Source: Bacteroidota bacterium (GTDB lineage Bacteria > Bacteroidota > Bacteroidia > NS11-12g > UBA9320). From it: DNA of 46,873 nt. The position numbers were made by a program, and so were the translations under genes. Within the stretch, counting starts at the first letter, position 1; every line of letters begins with the position of its first letter. Under the pieces are notes generated by a model. The model saw nothing but the letters and a program-made list of their open reading frames with translations. It was not told the DNA's origin and did not search any database. The stretch is taken from positions 1 through 46,873 of the forward strand of contig JABIUV010000039.1 of assembly GCA_018700895.1 (NCBI GenBank). The letters run 5' to 3'. Of the stretch, positions 1 to 8,518 are shown in pieces.

Positions 1-1
1 T

Positions 2-118
2 AAAGCTGAAAATGGAACATTTAACGTAAGCCTTGCTAACCAAGCTAACGGTATATACTACGTGAAAATGAACGTTCAGGACAAAATCGTAACGAAGAAA
101 ATCATTCTGAACAAATAA
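2..118 (+). CDS. C-terminal tail of a T9SS cargo protein (partial)
   Basis: The frame is open from the window edge to a TAA at 116-118 and encodes 38 residues. The peptide includes GIYYVKMNVQDKIVTKKIIL, which has the shape of a type A T9SS C-terminal sorting domain: a Gly-Ile-Tyr-Tyr-Val strand followed by a basic-hydrophobic final strand. This signal directs export across the outer membrane, after which it is removed. The functional part of the protein lies upstream of the window, so the product cannot be named. A strong terminator follows at once, so this gene is probably transcribed separately from the ECF sigma gene. Confidence 0.75.
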   Translation, partial: KAENGTFNVSLANQANGIYYVKMNVQDKIVTKKIILNK

Positions 119-140
119 GATTATCCAATCTTAAACCAAT

Positions 141-172
141 AAAAAAGGCTCGACTTTCGTCGAGCCTTTTTT
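141..172 (+). terminator. Intrinsic terminator after the T9SS cargo gene
   Basis: A perfect 8-bp stem GGCTCGAC (147-154) / GTCGAGCC (159-166) closes a TTTC loop. It is flanked by six A (141-146) and six T (167-172). The symmetry would allow it to work in both directions. It separates the cargo tail from the ECF operon. Confidence 0.9.
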
Positions 173-184
173 ATATTATTATTT

Positions 185-213
185 TGCAACCTTTTGGTAA
201 CACCTGTGTCTAA
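185..213 (+). promoter_or_regulatory. Putative ECF-type autoregulatory promoter
   Basis: TGCAACCTTTT at 185-195 carries the AAC core typical of ECF -35 elements. GTGTCTAA at 206-213 carries a GTC-type -10, about 17 bases after the AAC. It lies just upstream of the ECF sigma start at 231, the usual place for an autoregulated ECF promoter. The sequence is visible; its use by this sigma factor is inferred. Confidence 0.5.
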
Positions 214-230
214 TGTAAAACAAGAGCAAA

Positions 231-761
231 TTGATTAGTGACGAAGAACTTATAACAGGTTGTAAGGAACAAAATCAACGAGCTCAGAAAATGCTCTTTG
301 AAAAGTATGCCGATAGAATGATGGCAGTTTGCATGAGGTACACCAAAAACCAAGAAGACGCAAAAGACTTGCTTCAAGATGGTTTTTATAAAGTCTTTGT
401 AAACATCAAAAAGTTTAAAGGGAATAGTAGTATCACAACTTGGATGACTCGTGTTTTTATTAACCTAGCTATAAATAAACAGCGACTAGGAAGAAATAAA
501 TATGACCACCTTGAGTTTGACCCTTCCAAAGAAAAAGTTTTCGAGGAAGCCTCTGAACCTGAAAAGCAACCCGAACCAGAAACGGTTCTCGCTGCTCTTA
601 ATAAACTTCCTGATATTTATAAAACTGTATTAAACATGTATGCTATCGATCAACTATCTCACAAAGAAATAGCCAAGCAATTGGGTATATCTGTGGGATC
701 TTCTAAAAGCAGACTTTCCAGAGGACGTGTAATGCTAAATACTTTGTTAAACAACAAATAG
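231..761 (+). CDS. ECF-subfamily RNA polymerase sigma factor
   Basis: This 176-residue protein has the two-domain layout of ECF sigma factors. Sigma region 2 lies at about residues 22-90 (FEKYADRMMAVCMRYTKN, then DAKDLLQDGFYKVF). Sigma region 4 lies at about 118-172, with LPDIYKTVLNMYAIDQLSHK and the helix-turn-helix EIAKQLGISVGSSKSRLSRG. It should direct RNA polymerase to a small regulon and be held in check by an anti-sigma factor. The start is TTG; the next in-frame Met (residue 21) would cut into the domain. Ten bases separate it from the next gene, a membrane protein likely to be its regulator. An ECF-like promoter lies directly upstream. Confidence 0.9.
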   Translation: MISDEELITGCKEQNQRAQKMLFEKYADRMMAVCMRYTKNQEDAKDLLQDGFYKVFVNIKKFKGNSSITTWMTRVFINLAINKQRLGRNKYDHLEFDPSKEKVFEEASEPEKQPEPETVLAALNKLPDIYKTVLNMYAIDQLSHKEIAKQLGISVGSSKSRLSRGRVMLNTLLNNK

Positions 762-771
762 AGGCTTTAGA

Positions 772-2073
772 TTGGATAATTTACAACATATCGACAACCT
801 GCTCAAACAAGCGTCACAAGTGCCCGCCAATGCCTTAGTGACCGCCTCTGATTGGGCTGCTGTCGAGAAAAAATTGAAGCAGCGAAAGAACCGCATTTAC
901 GCTATGTGGTTCTTTCTAGCTTTGATTTGTGCTGGAACTGTAATTGGGCTTATTGTCACCAATATCCACTCTTTACAAACCAATCCTAATAACCACGTTG
1001 TTGCTGATACAAAGACAGAAGTGATTGATAATGCCCATTTAAGTCAGTCCCCGAATAAAGAAAATGACTACGACATTTCTACCACAGATGAAATCGACAT
1101 TAACAAACTGTTAAAACACAACAAAACGACAGAGCCCAGCGAGACGACAGAAGCTCAAATAAGCATAGACGAAGTGTCAAGATTCGGTCTGTTAGAAGAA
1201 TCTACTCCAACCCGTGAAAAGACATCAATAAAAACTTCTGCAGACGAAGGACGTTTGGAGATATTCAACCTTCTGCCAATTTCAGCCACTTTCACTCAAC
1301 CAAATCTCCCTGTACCGAGTAAGCAACATATAGGCTATTCGGATGTGTCGTTGCCTACAGACAAATCTGAACTACAGTCACACTGGGAAATGGGTCTCTC
1401 GTTTACACCGGGTTTGTCAAATAAGATAGCTTCCGTAAACAACGCTCTATCATATCTTATAAACCCAACGTATAATAATACGGTTAAGCTAGGCGAACAA
1501 GCTGCCTTTAGTAATACATTTGGTTTCAATACACAATATCACCGTTCTCAATGGTTTATAGCTTCAGGTTTATTTATGACCCAAAGAAATGAGAGAATTG
1601 ATTATAACTACAAAATTGAAATAAGTCCTACTTATGACAACGAGATTTTTAATAAGTTCTTGCCCGTTGTTCCAGGAGCCCAAGAGTCTATCGTGTACTC
1701 CGGGTCAAATTCATATCATTTTATAGAAATACCGATAAGCATAGGGTACAAGCAGTCTGTTTCACCTACTTTTGAGATAAGAACACAGGTTGGTCTCTCC
1801 TATATGGCCTTGCTCAACAGAGAGGGTAAGAAAGGTAATTTCACCACACTGAGATTAGACGATTTAAAAAAATTGCAGTTTAACCAACATAATATAGCCG
1901 CCAATATCAAGACTGGTCTATATCTCAACAAGCCTCGTTTTGTTGTAGGAGTAGAACCATTATTTGGCATAAATATTAACTCACTGCGATCTCCAGAAAC
2001 TTCTGCAATCAAAACCAATCCATATGGATACGGTGTGAATCTAACTACTGCTGTAAAATTATTTAGATTATGA
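772..2073 (+). CDS. Membrane-anchored protein with barrel-like C-terminus, candidate anti-sigma factor
   Basis: The protein has 433 residues and a TTG start. Residues 1-42 are short, charged and predicted cytoplasmic. Residues 43-63 (YAMWFFLALICAGTVIGLIV) form one transmembrane helix. Residues 64-200 are polar and low in complexity. Residues 200-433 alternate hydrophobic and polar residues and have glycine- and aromatic-rich strands, resembling small outer-membrane barrel (PorT-like) domains. Its place directly after an ECF gene, with a cytoplasmic N-terminus and one helix, fits an anti-sigma factor. I see no zinc-binding anti-sigma (ZAS) motif and no clear FecR domain. The anti-sigma role is inferred from context. 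The stop overlaps the next ATG (ATGA). Confidence 0.6.
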   Translation: MDNLQHIDNLLKQASQVPANALVTASDWAAVEKKLKQRKNRIYAMWFFLALICAGTVIGLIVTNIHSLQTNPNNHVVADTKTEVIDNAHLSQSPNKENDYDISTTDEIDINKLLKHNKTTEPSETTEAQISIDEVSRFGLLEESTPTREKTSIKTSADEGRLEIFNLLPISATFTQPNLPVPSKQHIGYSDVSLPTDKSELQSHWEMGLSFTPGLSNKIASVNNALSYLINPTYNNTVKLGEQAAFSNTFGFNTQYHRSQWFIASGLFMTQRNERIDYNYKIEISPTYDNEIFNKFLPVVPGAQESIVYSGSNSYHFIEIPISIGYKQSVSPTFEIRTQVGLSYMALLNREGKKGNFTTLRLDDLKKLQFNQHNIAANIKTGLYLNKPRFVVGVEPLFGININSLRSPETSAIKTNPYGYGVNLTTAVKLFRL

Positions 2074-4493
2074 GGGGCATAATATTACATATCATACTCC
2101 TTCTCACTGCGATAGGTTCACAAGCTCAAGTTATGAGCCCACTGGGCAAGGGACTACCCGCCGCACCCGACAAAATAGCCAATCACAAAAATGGCCTGGT
2201 AGCTGCATATGATGACAGGGATGGCAACATTAATGTTCAGATATGGAATGGCGACTTTTGGCACTCATTACCCACTCCTATGTTGCCTAAAACTGGGGAT
2301 TATCAGATAACTGATATTGTAAGTTTTGGTGACGAAATATACTTAATGACTAGCTACACAACTTATATAAGTGGTGTAACTAAAAACAGTATTCTCAAAT
2401 GGGATAATAACTCTTGGTTAAACACCACAAATGCTACAATTAGTGATAGTAGATCATTGAATAGCTTCTTTGTACAAAACGGTATTCTGAAGTGTGTAGG
2501 TGTATTCCAAAACACAAATACAGAATCCAACGTAGCTCAATATGTAAATGATGCTTGGGAAATGCAGGGGAATCTCATTACTAGCAATCTTACTAAAGAC
2601 TCATTCATAAGTGTAGTAAAAAATGGCGACCGTTTATTCGCGACCGGCACTTTTACCAATCCCCAAAACAACAACCTATCTCTAGTAGAATGGAATGGTA
2701 CCAAGTGGACAACTACCAATTTTCCTCCATTTTTACAACAAAATATTGCTCTTGGGTCATATAATGACAAGGTGGTAGCTTATGGCACCTCAACTTTCAA
2801 TACTGCTCCTATTAAAATAAACGATAATGGAAATTGGAAAGATCTGGATGCCGGTTTGCAAGATATATCGATACGAAATATCACACAGTTTGCCGAGTTA
2901 GACAACCAATTGCTTGCACTTGGTTCGTTTGTAGATAACTCAAATGCTCAACAGACCAATTTATTATTGTATGACGGGCAGCAGTGGAAACCATCCACTA
3001 TCACTTTGCCCCACATAGACGAAATACACTCTTTTGGTAAGACCGTAGCTCTATCAGGAGATTATGACGACAATGGTTTATTGCGAGGTGTCGCACAGGT
3101 ACACGTGAATATGTCCCAGATTATCACACGTGTTTTTGAAGATAAAAATGGTAATTGTACCAAAGATGCTAATGAGTCATGGATTAAACATCATCCAGTG
3201 AAGCTTAACGAAGCTAGTCTTATCAGTACAGGAGAAAATGGTGTGATGTACGCTCGTGTAGCGTCAAACAATACGTATAAACTTAACGCAGCTGAGTACA
3301 GACACTATGTGCCTACGTGTGACGACATAACATTAGAAGTCACAGAAAATGCAACCTATTATGGTTCTGCACTTGGCGTACGCCAAACTCTCGGCATTAC
3401 CGATGCGGCGATATATCTAACTGATAATGCTGGAAACACTTATCAGCCGGGAGATCAAAAAAACGCAACACTTTGTGTCAATAATTTTGGTAGTCAACCC
3501 CTTACTGATGCGATCATTTCGTTAGATTTACCTGCTGGTTTAGGAAACTTTGTTTCCAGCACCACTCCAACTAATATTATAGATGATGTCGCTCAGTGGT
3601 CTGTAGACCTATCGGCTAATACACAAACCTGTATCGACTTAGCATATAATCTCAATGGTACCGATGACTTAAAGCTAAAAGCTCAGATTAATCCGCAATC
3701 TGGAATCGCCGATGCTGAAATTAATAATAATCAAGCAGAGTTTACCTACTACTCTAGCCAAGAAGAACTTAAGACTAAATATTGCTTAAATGGTAAAGCT
3801 ATAGAGCCAAATGAGAAGAACCTCAATTATAAAATCAGCTACAAAAACGATAATGCAGCAACGGTAACGGCTATAAAAGTAGTAGATATCCTAGATGATG
3901 ATATTATAAGAAGTGTAGAAGGTATATACATTAAAACAAGTCACGCAACTGACGCAACAATCTACTCTGATTACGACTTTGTAACCAATGATGCAGGGAA
4001 TACTGTGCTCAAAATCGTAACTACCATAGAAAACATAGCAATACCGCCTTCATCTGTAAATGAAGCCCTTGCAGGAGCCTTTGTAGACTACCAAATAGGT
4101 ATAAGAAGTGACCTTATGGATGAGGATGCTGAAATATGCAATACAGCTAAAATTTATCTTGCTTTTGAGAATGGTGTTTTTGATGAGCCCATCACGACCA
4201 ATACAGTTTGCAGTTTCTTTGGCGAAACATTAACTACAACTAACACAACCGATCAATATTTGCTATCTAATGCACTAACCATAGGGCCAAATCCTGTTAC
4301 GTACCACATTAACATATCAAACAGTAGTTCTGAGGTTATACAACTTCAACTTGTAAATAGCCTTGGTAAGCAAATAGATACTTCTGAAGTTAACAAGAAA
4401 TCAAGTATGGATATGGATGTTAGTTCATTAGCCTCAGGCATTTATTTTGTATACGCCAATGGCCTGTTTGCTCAGAAAGTTATCATTCAGTAG
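2070..4493 (+). CDS. Secreted T9SS cargo protein with propeller-like repeats and a type A sorting domain
   Basis: The 807-residue protein starts with a signal peptide (MRGIILHIILLLTAIGSQAQ). Residues 30-350 hold repeats built around W-x-G/N-x-x-W (IWNGDFWHSL, WDNNSWLN, WNGTKWTT, YDGQQWKP), typical of Kelch-like or WD-like propellers. A linker with a GVFEDKNGNCTKDANE-like motif resembles SdrD_B/DUF11 cell-surface modules and runs to about residue 700. The C-terminus (LTIGPNPV at about 730 to VIIQ) is a type A T9SS sorting domain. It overlaps the preceding membrane gene by 4 bases, so its expression is tied to the sigma/anti-sigma pair. The binding partner is unknown; a surface adhesin or sensor ligand is possible. 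Confidence 0.75.
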   Translation: MRGIILHIILLLTAIGSQAQVMSPLGKGLPAAPDKIANHKNGLVAAYDDRDGNINVQIWNGDFWHSLPTPMLPKTGDYQITDIVSFGDEIYLMTSYTTYISGVTKNSILKWDNNSWLNTTNATISDSRSLNSFFVQNGILKCVGVFQNTNTESNVAQYVNDAWEMQGNLITSNLTKDSFISVVKNGDRLFATGTFTNPQNNNLSLVEWNGTKWTTTNFPPFLQQNIALGSYNDKVVAYGTSTFNTAPIKINDNGNWKDLDAGLQDISIRNITQFAELDNQLLALGSFVDNSNAQQTNLLLYDGQQWKPSTITLPHIDEIHSFGKTVALSGDYDDNGLLRGVAQVHVNMSQIITRVFEDKNGNCTKDANESWIKHHPVKLNEASLISTGENGVMYARVASNNTYKLNAAEYRHYVPTCDDITLEVTENATYYGSALGVRQTLGITDAAIYLTDNAGNTYQPGDQKNATLCVNNFGSQPLTDAIISLDLPAGLGNFVSSTTPTNIIDDVAQWSVDLSANTQTCIDLAYNLNGTDDLKLKAQINPQSGIADAEINNNQAEFTYYSSQEELKTKYCLNGKAIEPNEKNLNYKISYKNDNAATVTAIKVVDILDDDIIRSVEGIYIKTSHATDATIYSDYDFVTNDAGNTVLKIVTTIENIAIPPSSVNEALAGAFVDYQIGIRSDLMDEDAEICNTAKIYLAFENGVFDEPITTNTVCSFFGETLTTTNTTDQYLLSNALTIGPNPVTYHINISNSSSEVIQLQLVNSLGKQIDTSEVNKKSSMDMDVSSLASGIYFVYANGLFAQKVIIQ

Positions 4494-4504
4494 GTAGCTA
4501 CTGC

Positions 4505-5179
4505 CTACGACGCCAGACTCAGCCTCAACCCCTTTACATCTAGCAATACTTCACCGCACGAAATCATAGTAGATCCCGTAGTGATTACATCATCTATTAA
4601 AAGAACGTGTTTATTTTCTAACAGCTCGGGAGTATTAACCCGAAAGAGTTCCTTGGCGTTGATATAGCGTTCATATCGTTTCTTTTTAGTTTGTGTAACA
4701 TTGTATCGCTCTCTCGTTACTGCATCACTCGCAACAGGTATTTGTGTTACTTCATGAAGCCCGCGACATAGTAATTCAGCCTGATTATATCCTCTTTCCC
4801 GCTGTCGTTTATTATGAAGTGGAATGGGAATCAGAACATCAACGTTGGCTAGCAGATCATTTTTGTTTAACGCCCAACCCAACCATTTTCCCATCTCAAT
4901 TCCTAGCTCCCTATTACCGCGATATTTGAGTTCGTGCATAAGCCTTTGTACTGCACCACCTTTGCCATATGTCAAATAAGCCGTAGCGACATCCGTTTTT
5001 ATACTACCCCAAAATTTCTTGGCCACCGCATTATCTTTCTGTTCAAACGACTCAAAACGCGGAAGTTCAAACTCGCAGAAATCACATATAAATTTTTCTT
5101 GTTGGCTGAGGTAGCCTTGGCAGCAAATACACAGATTAGGAAATAGCAATTGTCCAATTGACGCTAATAAATTTTTCAT
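4505..5179 (-). CDS. comF: ComF family amidophosphoribosyltransferase-like protein
   Basis: The 224-residue protein has the ComF layout. An N-terminal zinc-ribbon-like cluster has Cys at 17, 19, 20, 32 and 35. A phosphoribosyltransferase core follows, with the hallmark VLIPIPLHNKRQRERGYNQA at about 115-134 and the PRPP-binding loop LLIDDVITTGST at about 193-204. ComF proteins are needed for natural DNA uptake in transformable bacteria; their enzymatic substrate is not established. The gene faces the T9SS cargo gene tail to tail with an 11-base gap and is divergent from thiL. Confidence 0.88.
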   Translation of the reverse strand: MKNLLASIGQLLFPNLCICCQGYLSQQEKFICDFCEFELPRFESFEQKDNAVAKKFWGSIKTDVATAYLTYGKGGAVQRLMHELKYRGNRELGIEMGKWLGWALNKNDLLANVDVLIPIPLHNKRQRERGYNQAELLCRGLHEVTQIPVASDAVTRERYNVTQTKKKRYERYINAKELFRVNTPELLENKHVLLIDDVITTGSTMISCGEVLLDVKGLRLSLAS

Positions 5180-5224
5180 ATTCCCTTCAAATTAAACGAA
5201 ATACATGACCTTTGTCAAATAATT

Positions 5225-6301
5225 ATGTTCGAAGACAGAGAAAAAACCCATATCAGTGAATTAGGTGAATTTGGATTAATAGATCACCTCACCAAAAAGT
5301 TTGAGAGCACCAAACCCGAAACAATTCTCGGAATAGGCGATGATGCGGCAATTACTGCAAGTGACTTTAGGCATCAAGTCATTAGCACCGATATGTTTGT
5401 AGAAAACATACACTTTGATATGATGTACTCACCTCTAGTACACATTGGGTATAAATGTATATCCTCTAGCATAAGTGACATATGTGCAATGAATGCTACG
5501 GCTAGTCAGGTTTTGGTTTCTGTAGCCTTATCGAGCAAATATACCCTACAAGCAGCTGAGGAGTTATACGCTGGAATGCACGCAGCTTGCGAAAAATATG
5601 GTGTAGACCTCATAGGGGGAGATACTAGCAGCTCTGTAATAGGGATGTGCATAAACGTAACCGCTATAGGATATGCCAATGAAGAAACTATCGTAAAACG
5701 AAGTGGAGCCAAAGAAGGCGATTTGTTATGCGTGTCGGGAGATTTAGGTGGAGCGTATATGGGCTTACAGATACTTGAACGTGAAAAGCAAGTTTTTTTG
5801 GAGAATAACGAGATGAAACCCGATCTAGAAGGCAAAGACTACATAGTAGGGAGACAATTGCGTCCAGAAGCTCGTAAAGACATCATAGACCTTTTTAACG
5901 AATTAGAAATACGTCCTACTTCTATGATAGACATTAGCGATGGTTTGAGCAGTGAGATTTTTCACCTGTGCAAACACTCTGAAGTAGGAATGAAAGTATA
6001 TGAAGAGAAGCTTCCAATAGACCAACAGACGTATGATACAGCTATCGAATTTAACCTAGCACCAACCACTTGTGCTATGAATGGTGGGGAAGACTATGAA
6101 TTGCTATTCACTGTTCCTCAGTCCGCATATGATAAGCTGAAAAACTCCATGGACATTAGTATTATCGGCTATTGTACCGCTGTACACGAAGGCAAGGAGC
6201 TCATTACCAAATCTGGAAATGTAGTGTCGTTAGAAGCTCAAGGTTGGGAAAACTTCACAACCACCACGACCAAGAGTGATGAAACCCAAACAGAAGATTA
6301 G
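5225..6301 (+). CDS. thiL: Thiamine-monophosphate kinase
   Basis: The 358-residue protein phosphorylates thiamine monophosphate to thiamine diphosphate with ATP, the last step of cofactor synthesis. AIR-synthase/ThiL fold landmarks are in order: GIGDDAA at 36-42, the STDMFVE metal-binding segment at 54-60, SDICAMNA at 84-91, GGDTSSS at 131-137, DISDGLSSE at 236-244 and NGGEDYELLF at 286-295. The acidic residues expected for Mg2+ and ATP binding are present. Length is slightly above the usual ~330 owing to a polar Thr/Lys-rich tail. The stop overlaps the convergent rhodanese-thioredoxin gene by 4 bases. No TPP riboswitch is visible upstream. Confidence 0.95.
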   Translation: MFEDREKTHISELGEFGLIDHLTKKFESTKPETILGIGDDAAITASDFRHQVISTDMFVENIHFDMMYSPLVHIGYKCISSSISDICAMNATASQVLVSVALSSKYTLQAAEELYAGMHAACEKYGVDLIGGDTSSSVIGMCINVTAIGYANEETIVKRSGAKEGDLLCVSGDLGGAYMGLQILEREKQVFLENNEMKPDLEGKDYIVGRQLRPEARKDIIDLFNELEIRPTSMIDISDGLSSEIFHLCKHSEVGMKVYEEKLPIDQQTYDTAIEFNLAPTTCAMNGGEDYELLFTVPQSAYDKLKNSMDISIIGYCTAVHEGKELITKSGNVVSLEAQGWENFTTTTTKSDETQTED

Positions 6302-7008
6302 ATATATTTGTTGAGCAAAGCTTCTAGTTCTTCGGCGGTATGGTAACCTGTTCTGTCATAGACTTCTTTACCATCCTTATATACCTTTATTAGTGGAATA
6401 GCATTTATCTTGAAATGGCTTGATACCTCCAGGCTCTTATCTGTATCTACTTTGAGAATCACCAAGTTGTCGCCATACTTCTCTTTCATTGTTTCTATGT
6501 GAGGGGCCATCATTTTACACGGACCACACCAGGGTGCATAAAAATCTACTAAAACAACTTTACCCGCCTGCACAGCCTCATTATAGGCTGCTAACGTATA
6601 ACCAGAGTTCGATTTTTTCTTATCAGCTACTACAGCGTATCCACTGCTTTGCCAGGTAAGTATACCTCCTTTTAGGTCGTGTACGGTATACCCCATAGTT
6701 TTTAGTTGCTCAGCCGCACGTGCACTTCTGCCACCTGATTTGCAGTATACCAACACCTCTTTGCCTTTATCTAATGCTCCTGCCTTTTGCTCAAAATCTG
6801 CTCCATTTACGTCGATATTCTCAGCTCCTGCTATGTGATTGGTCATAAACTCATCTGGTGTTCTCACATCTACGAGTGTGTACTTTTTGCTCTCCACTTT
6901 TTCTGCAAAAGCGGCTACATCAGTTTGTGCTTCCTTAGCTTGATTCACTCCACAAGCCGAAGCAAAAATTAGTGCTAGTGCTGCTAAGCTTAGTTTTATA
7001 TTTTTCAT
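6298..7008 (-). CDS. Rhodanese-thioredoxin fusion lipoprotein
   Basis: The protein has 236 residues. It begins with a lipoprotein signal (FASAC, lipidated Cys19), so it should be anchored on the periplasmic side. Residues 30-125 form a rhodanese domain with DVRTPDEF and the active loop CKSGGRSA (Cys89). Residues 135-236 form a thioredoxin domain with WCGPCKM (CxxC at 161-164) and the cis-proline region NAIPLIKVY. The pairing suggests transfer of reducing power or sulfane sulfur in the envelope. The ATG overlaps the stop of the upstream GH3-type adenylase by one base (TAATG), so the two are probably translationally coupled. Confidence 0.9.
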   Translation of the reverse strand: MKNIKLSLAALALIFASACGVNQAKEAQTDVAAFAEKVESKKYTLVDVRTPDEFMTNHIAGAENIDVNGADFEQKAGALDKGKEVLVYCKSGGRSARAAEQLKTMGYTVHDLKGGILTWQSSGYAVVADKKKSNSGYTLAAYNEAVQAGKVVLVDFYAPWCGPCKMMAPHIETMKEKYGDNLVILKVDTDKSLEVSSHFKINAIPLIKVYKDGKEVYDRTGYHTAEELEALLNKYI

Positions 7009-8516
7009 TATTTATTTATTTCTAAAATATCTTCTATGATCGTTCTGTCATTGCAAAGTTTAGGAATCTTATGTTGACCGCCCAACTTTTGCTTGTTTTT
7101 TAACCACGTGTAAAATGTTTTTGGCCTACACACCACAATATCGGGTAAACCTAAGGCCATATTGCCCGCTCTTTTAGCTTCGTAATCTGAGTTAGCACTT
7201 CGTATGGTCTCGTCTAAGACGCTAGTGAAATAAGCTAAATCCTCCGGCTCTTGCTCAAACTCTATGGCCCATTGGTGCTTGCCCTTACCTTCTCCTGAAT
7301 GATAAACGGGTGCAGCAGTAAATTCTGACACGATTGCCCCTGTTTTTTGTTGAGCTACAGTAATAGCCTGCTCCGCAGTATGTACCATAAGCTCCTCACC
7401 AAATGCATTGATGAAACTCTTGGTACGTCCTGTTATTTTTATTCGGTGGGGATTCTTGCTTGTAAATTGTATGGTATCTCCTATGACATACCTCCAGAGA
7501 CCTGCATTGGTATTAAGCACCACCGCATAGTTTTCCCCGAGTTCTATCTCATCTAGCCACAGTGTTCTTGGATTATCTATTCCAAACTCTTTCATAGGAA
7601 TAAACTCATAAAAGATGCCGTAATCCAGCATTAAAGCTATGTCCTCCGTGGCTGAATCCTGTATGGCGAAAAAGCCTTCAGACGCATTATACGTTTCTCT
7701 ATAGGCAATCTTTCCGCCTATCAACGACTCAAACTGATCCTTATATGGGTGAAAACTTACGCCACCGTGCACATACAGCTCCAGATTGGGCCATACCTCT
7801 AATATGTTTTTAGCACCCGTTTTTTGTAATATTCCTTTGAGTAATAACAAGGTCCAAGAGGGTACACCAGATATATTGGTTACATCCTCTGTGCAGGTAC
7901 TGGCTATCATTTTTTGCATTTTGTCTTCCCAATTGGGTAACAAAGCAATGTCCATACTCGGTGTTGCCAAAAAACTAGCGATAAACGGCATGTTATTCAT
8001 CATAACAGCACTTAGATCTCCATAATAGGAATTAGCACTCAGCGTATTTACCTCATGACTCCCCCCTACTATAAGCCCCTTACCTTGGAATACTTTAGCC
8101 TCAGGATGCGTATGATAATACCACGCCAACACGTCTCTACTGCCCATAAATTGGCACTCTTCTAACGCTTCATAGCTTACCGGGATAAACTTACTTTTAT
8201 CGGCAGTAGTGCCACTCGATTTTGCAAACCAACTAATCTCACCCGGCCATAATACACTGGACTCTCCCTTCATAATACGCTGTATATAAGGTTTGATATC
8301 ATCGTATGTTACTAATGGTACTCGCTCACGCCACTGCTTTATGGTTTTTACATCATTTAGCTTAAGGTCTTTGCCATAGCTAGTTTTTTTTGCCTCGCTA
8401 AGCAGTTGCTCAAACATCCTATGCTGTACCTCCTCCCCATGGGCAAAATTGTATGTCATATCTGACATCCTTTTTTTCAGATACCAAGCCATAAACGAAT
8501 TGACAAAACCCAGCAT
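7008..8516 (-). CDS. GH3 auxin-responsive-promoter family acyl-adenylating enzyme
   Basis: The 502-residue protein belongs to the GH3 branch of the ANL adenylating superfamily. The nucleotide-binding loop WFAKSSGTTADKSKFIPVS is at about 96-114. A YNASEGFFAIQD motif lies in the middle, and GDTIQFTSKNPHRIKITGR precedes a FGEELM hinge to the mobile C-terminal domain. Plant members join amino acids to jasmonate or auxin; bacterial members are common in Bacteroidota and their substrates are unknown. The gene sits between an M28 peptidase (2-base gap upstream) and the rhodanese-thioredoxin gene (1-base overlap), so an operon is likely. A peptide- or amino-acid-linked role is only suggested by that neighbourhood. 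Confidence 0.85.
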   Translation of the reverse strand: MLGFVNSFMAWYLKKRMSDMTYNFAHGEEVQHRMFEQLLSEAKKTSYGKDLKLNDVKTIKQWRERVPLVTYDDIKPYIQRIMKGESSVLWPGEISWFAKSSGTTADKSKFIPVSYEALEECQFMGSRDVLAWYYHTHPEAKVFQGKGLIVGGSHEVNTLSANSYYGDLSAVMMNNMPFIASFLATPSMDIALLPNWEDKMQKMIASTCTEDVTNISGVPSWTLLLLKGILQKTGAKNILEVWPNLELYVHGGVSFHPYKDQFESLIGGKIAYRETYNASEGFFAIQDSATEDIALMLDYGIFYEFIPMKEFGIDNPRTLWLDEIELGENYAVVLNTNAGLWRYVIGDTIQFTSKNPHRIKITGRTKSFINAFGEELMVHTAEQAITVAQQKTGAIVSEFTAAPVYHSGEGKGKHQWAIEFEQEPEDLAYFTSVLDETIRSANSDYEAKRAGNMALGLPDIVVCRPKTFYTWLKNKQKLGGQHKIPKLCNDRTIIEDILEINK

Positions 8517-8518
8517 TG

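Noticed and set aside
4488-4508. Small hairpin CAGTAG-GTAG-CTACTG across the T9SS cargo and comF 3' ends
   Set aside because: Only 6 bp with no T-run; too weak to call a terminator.
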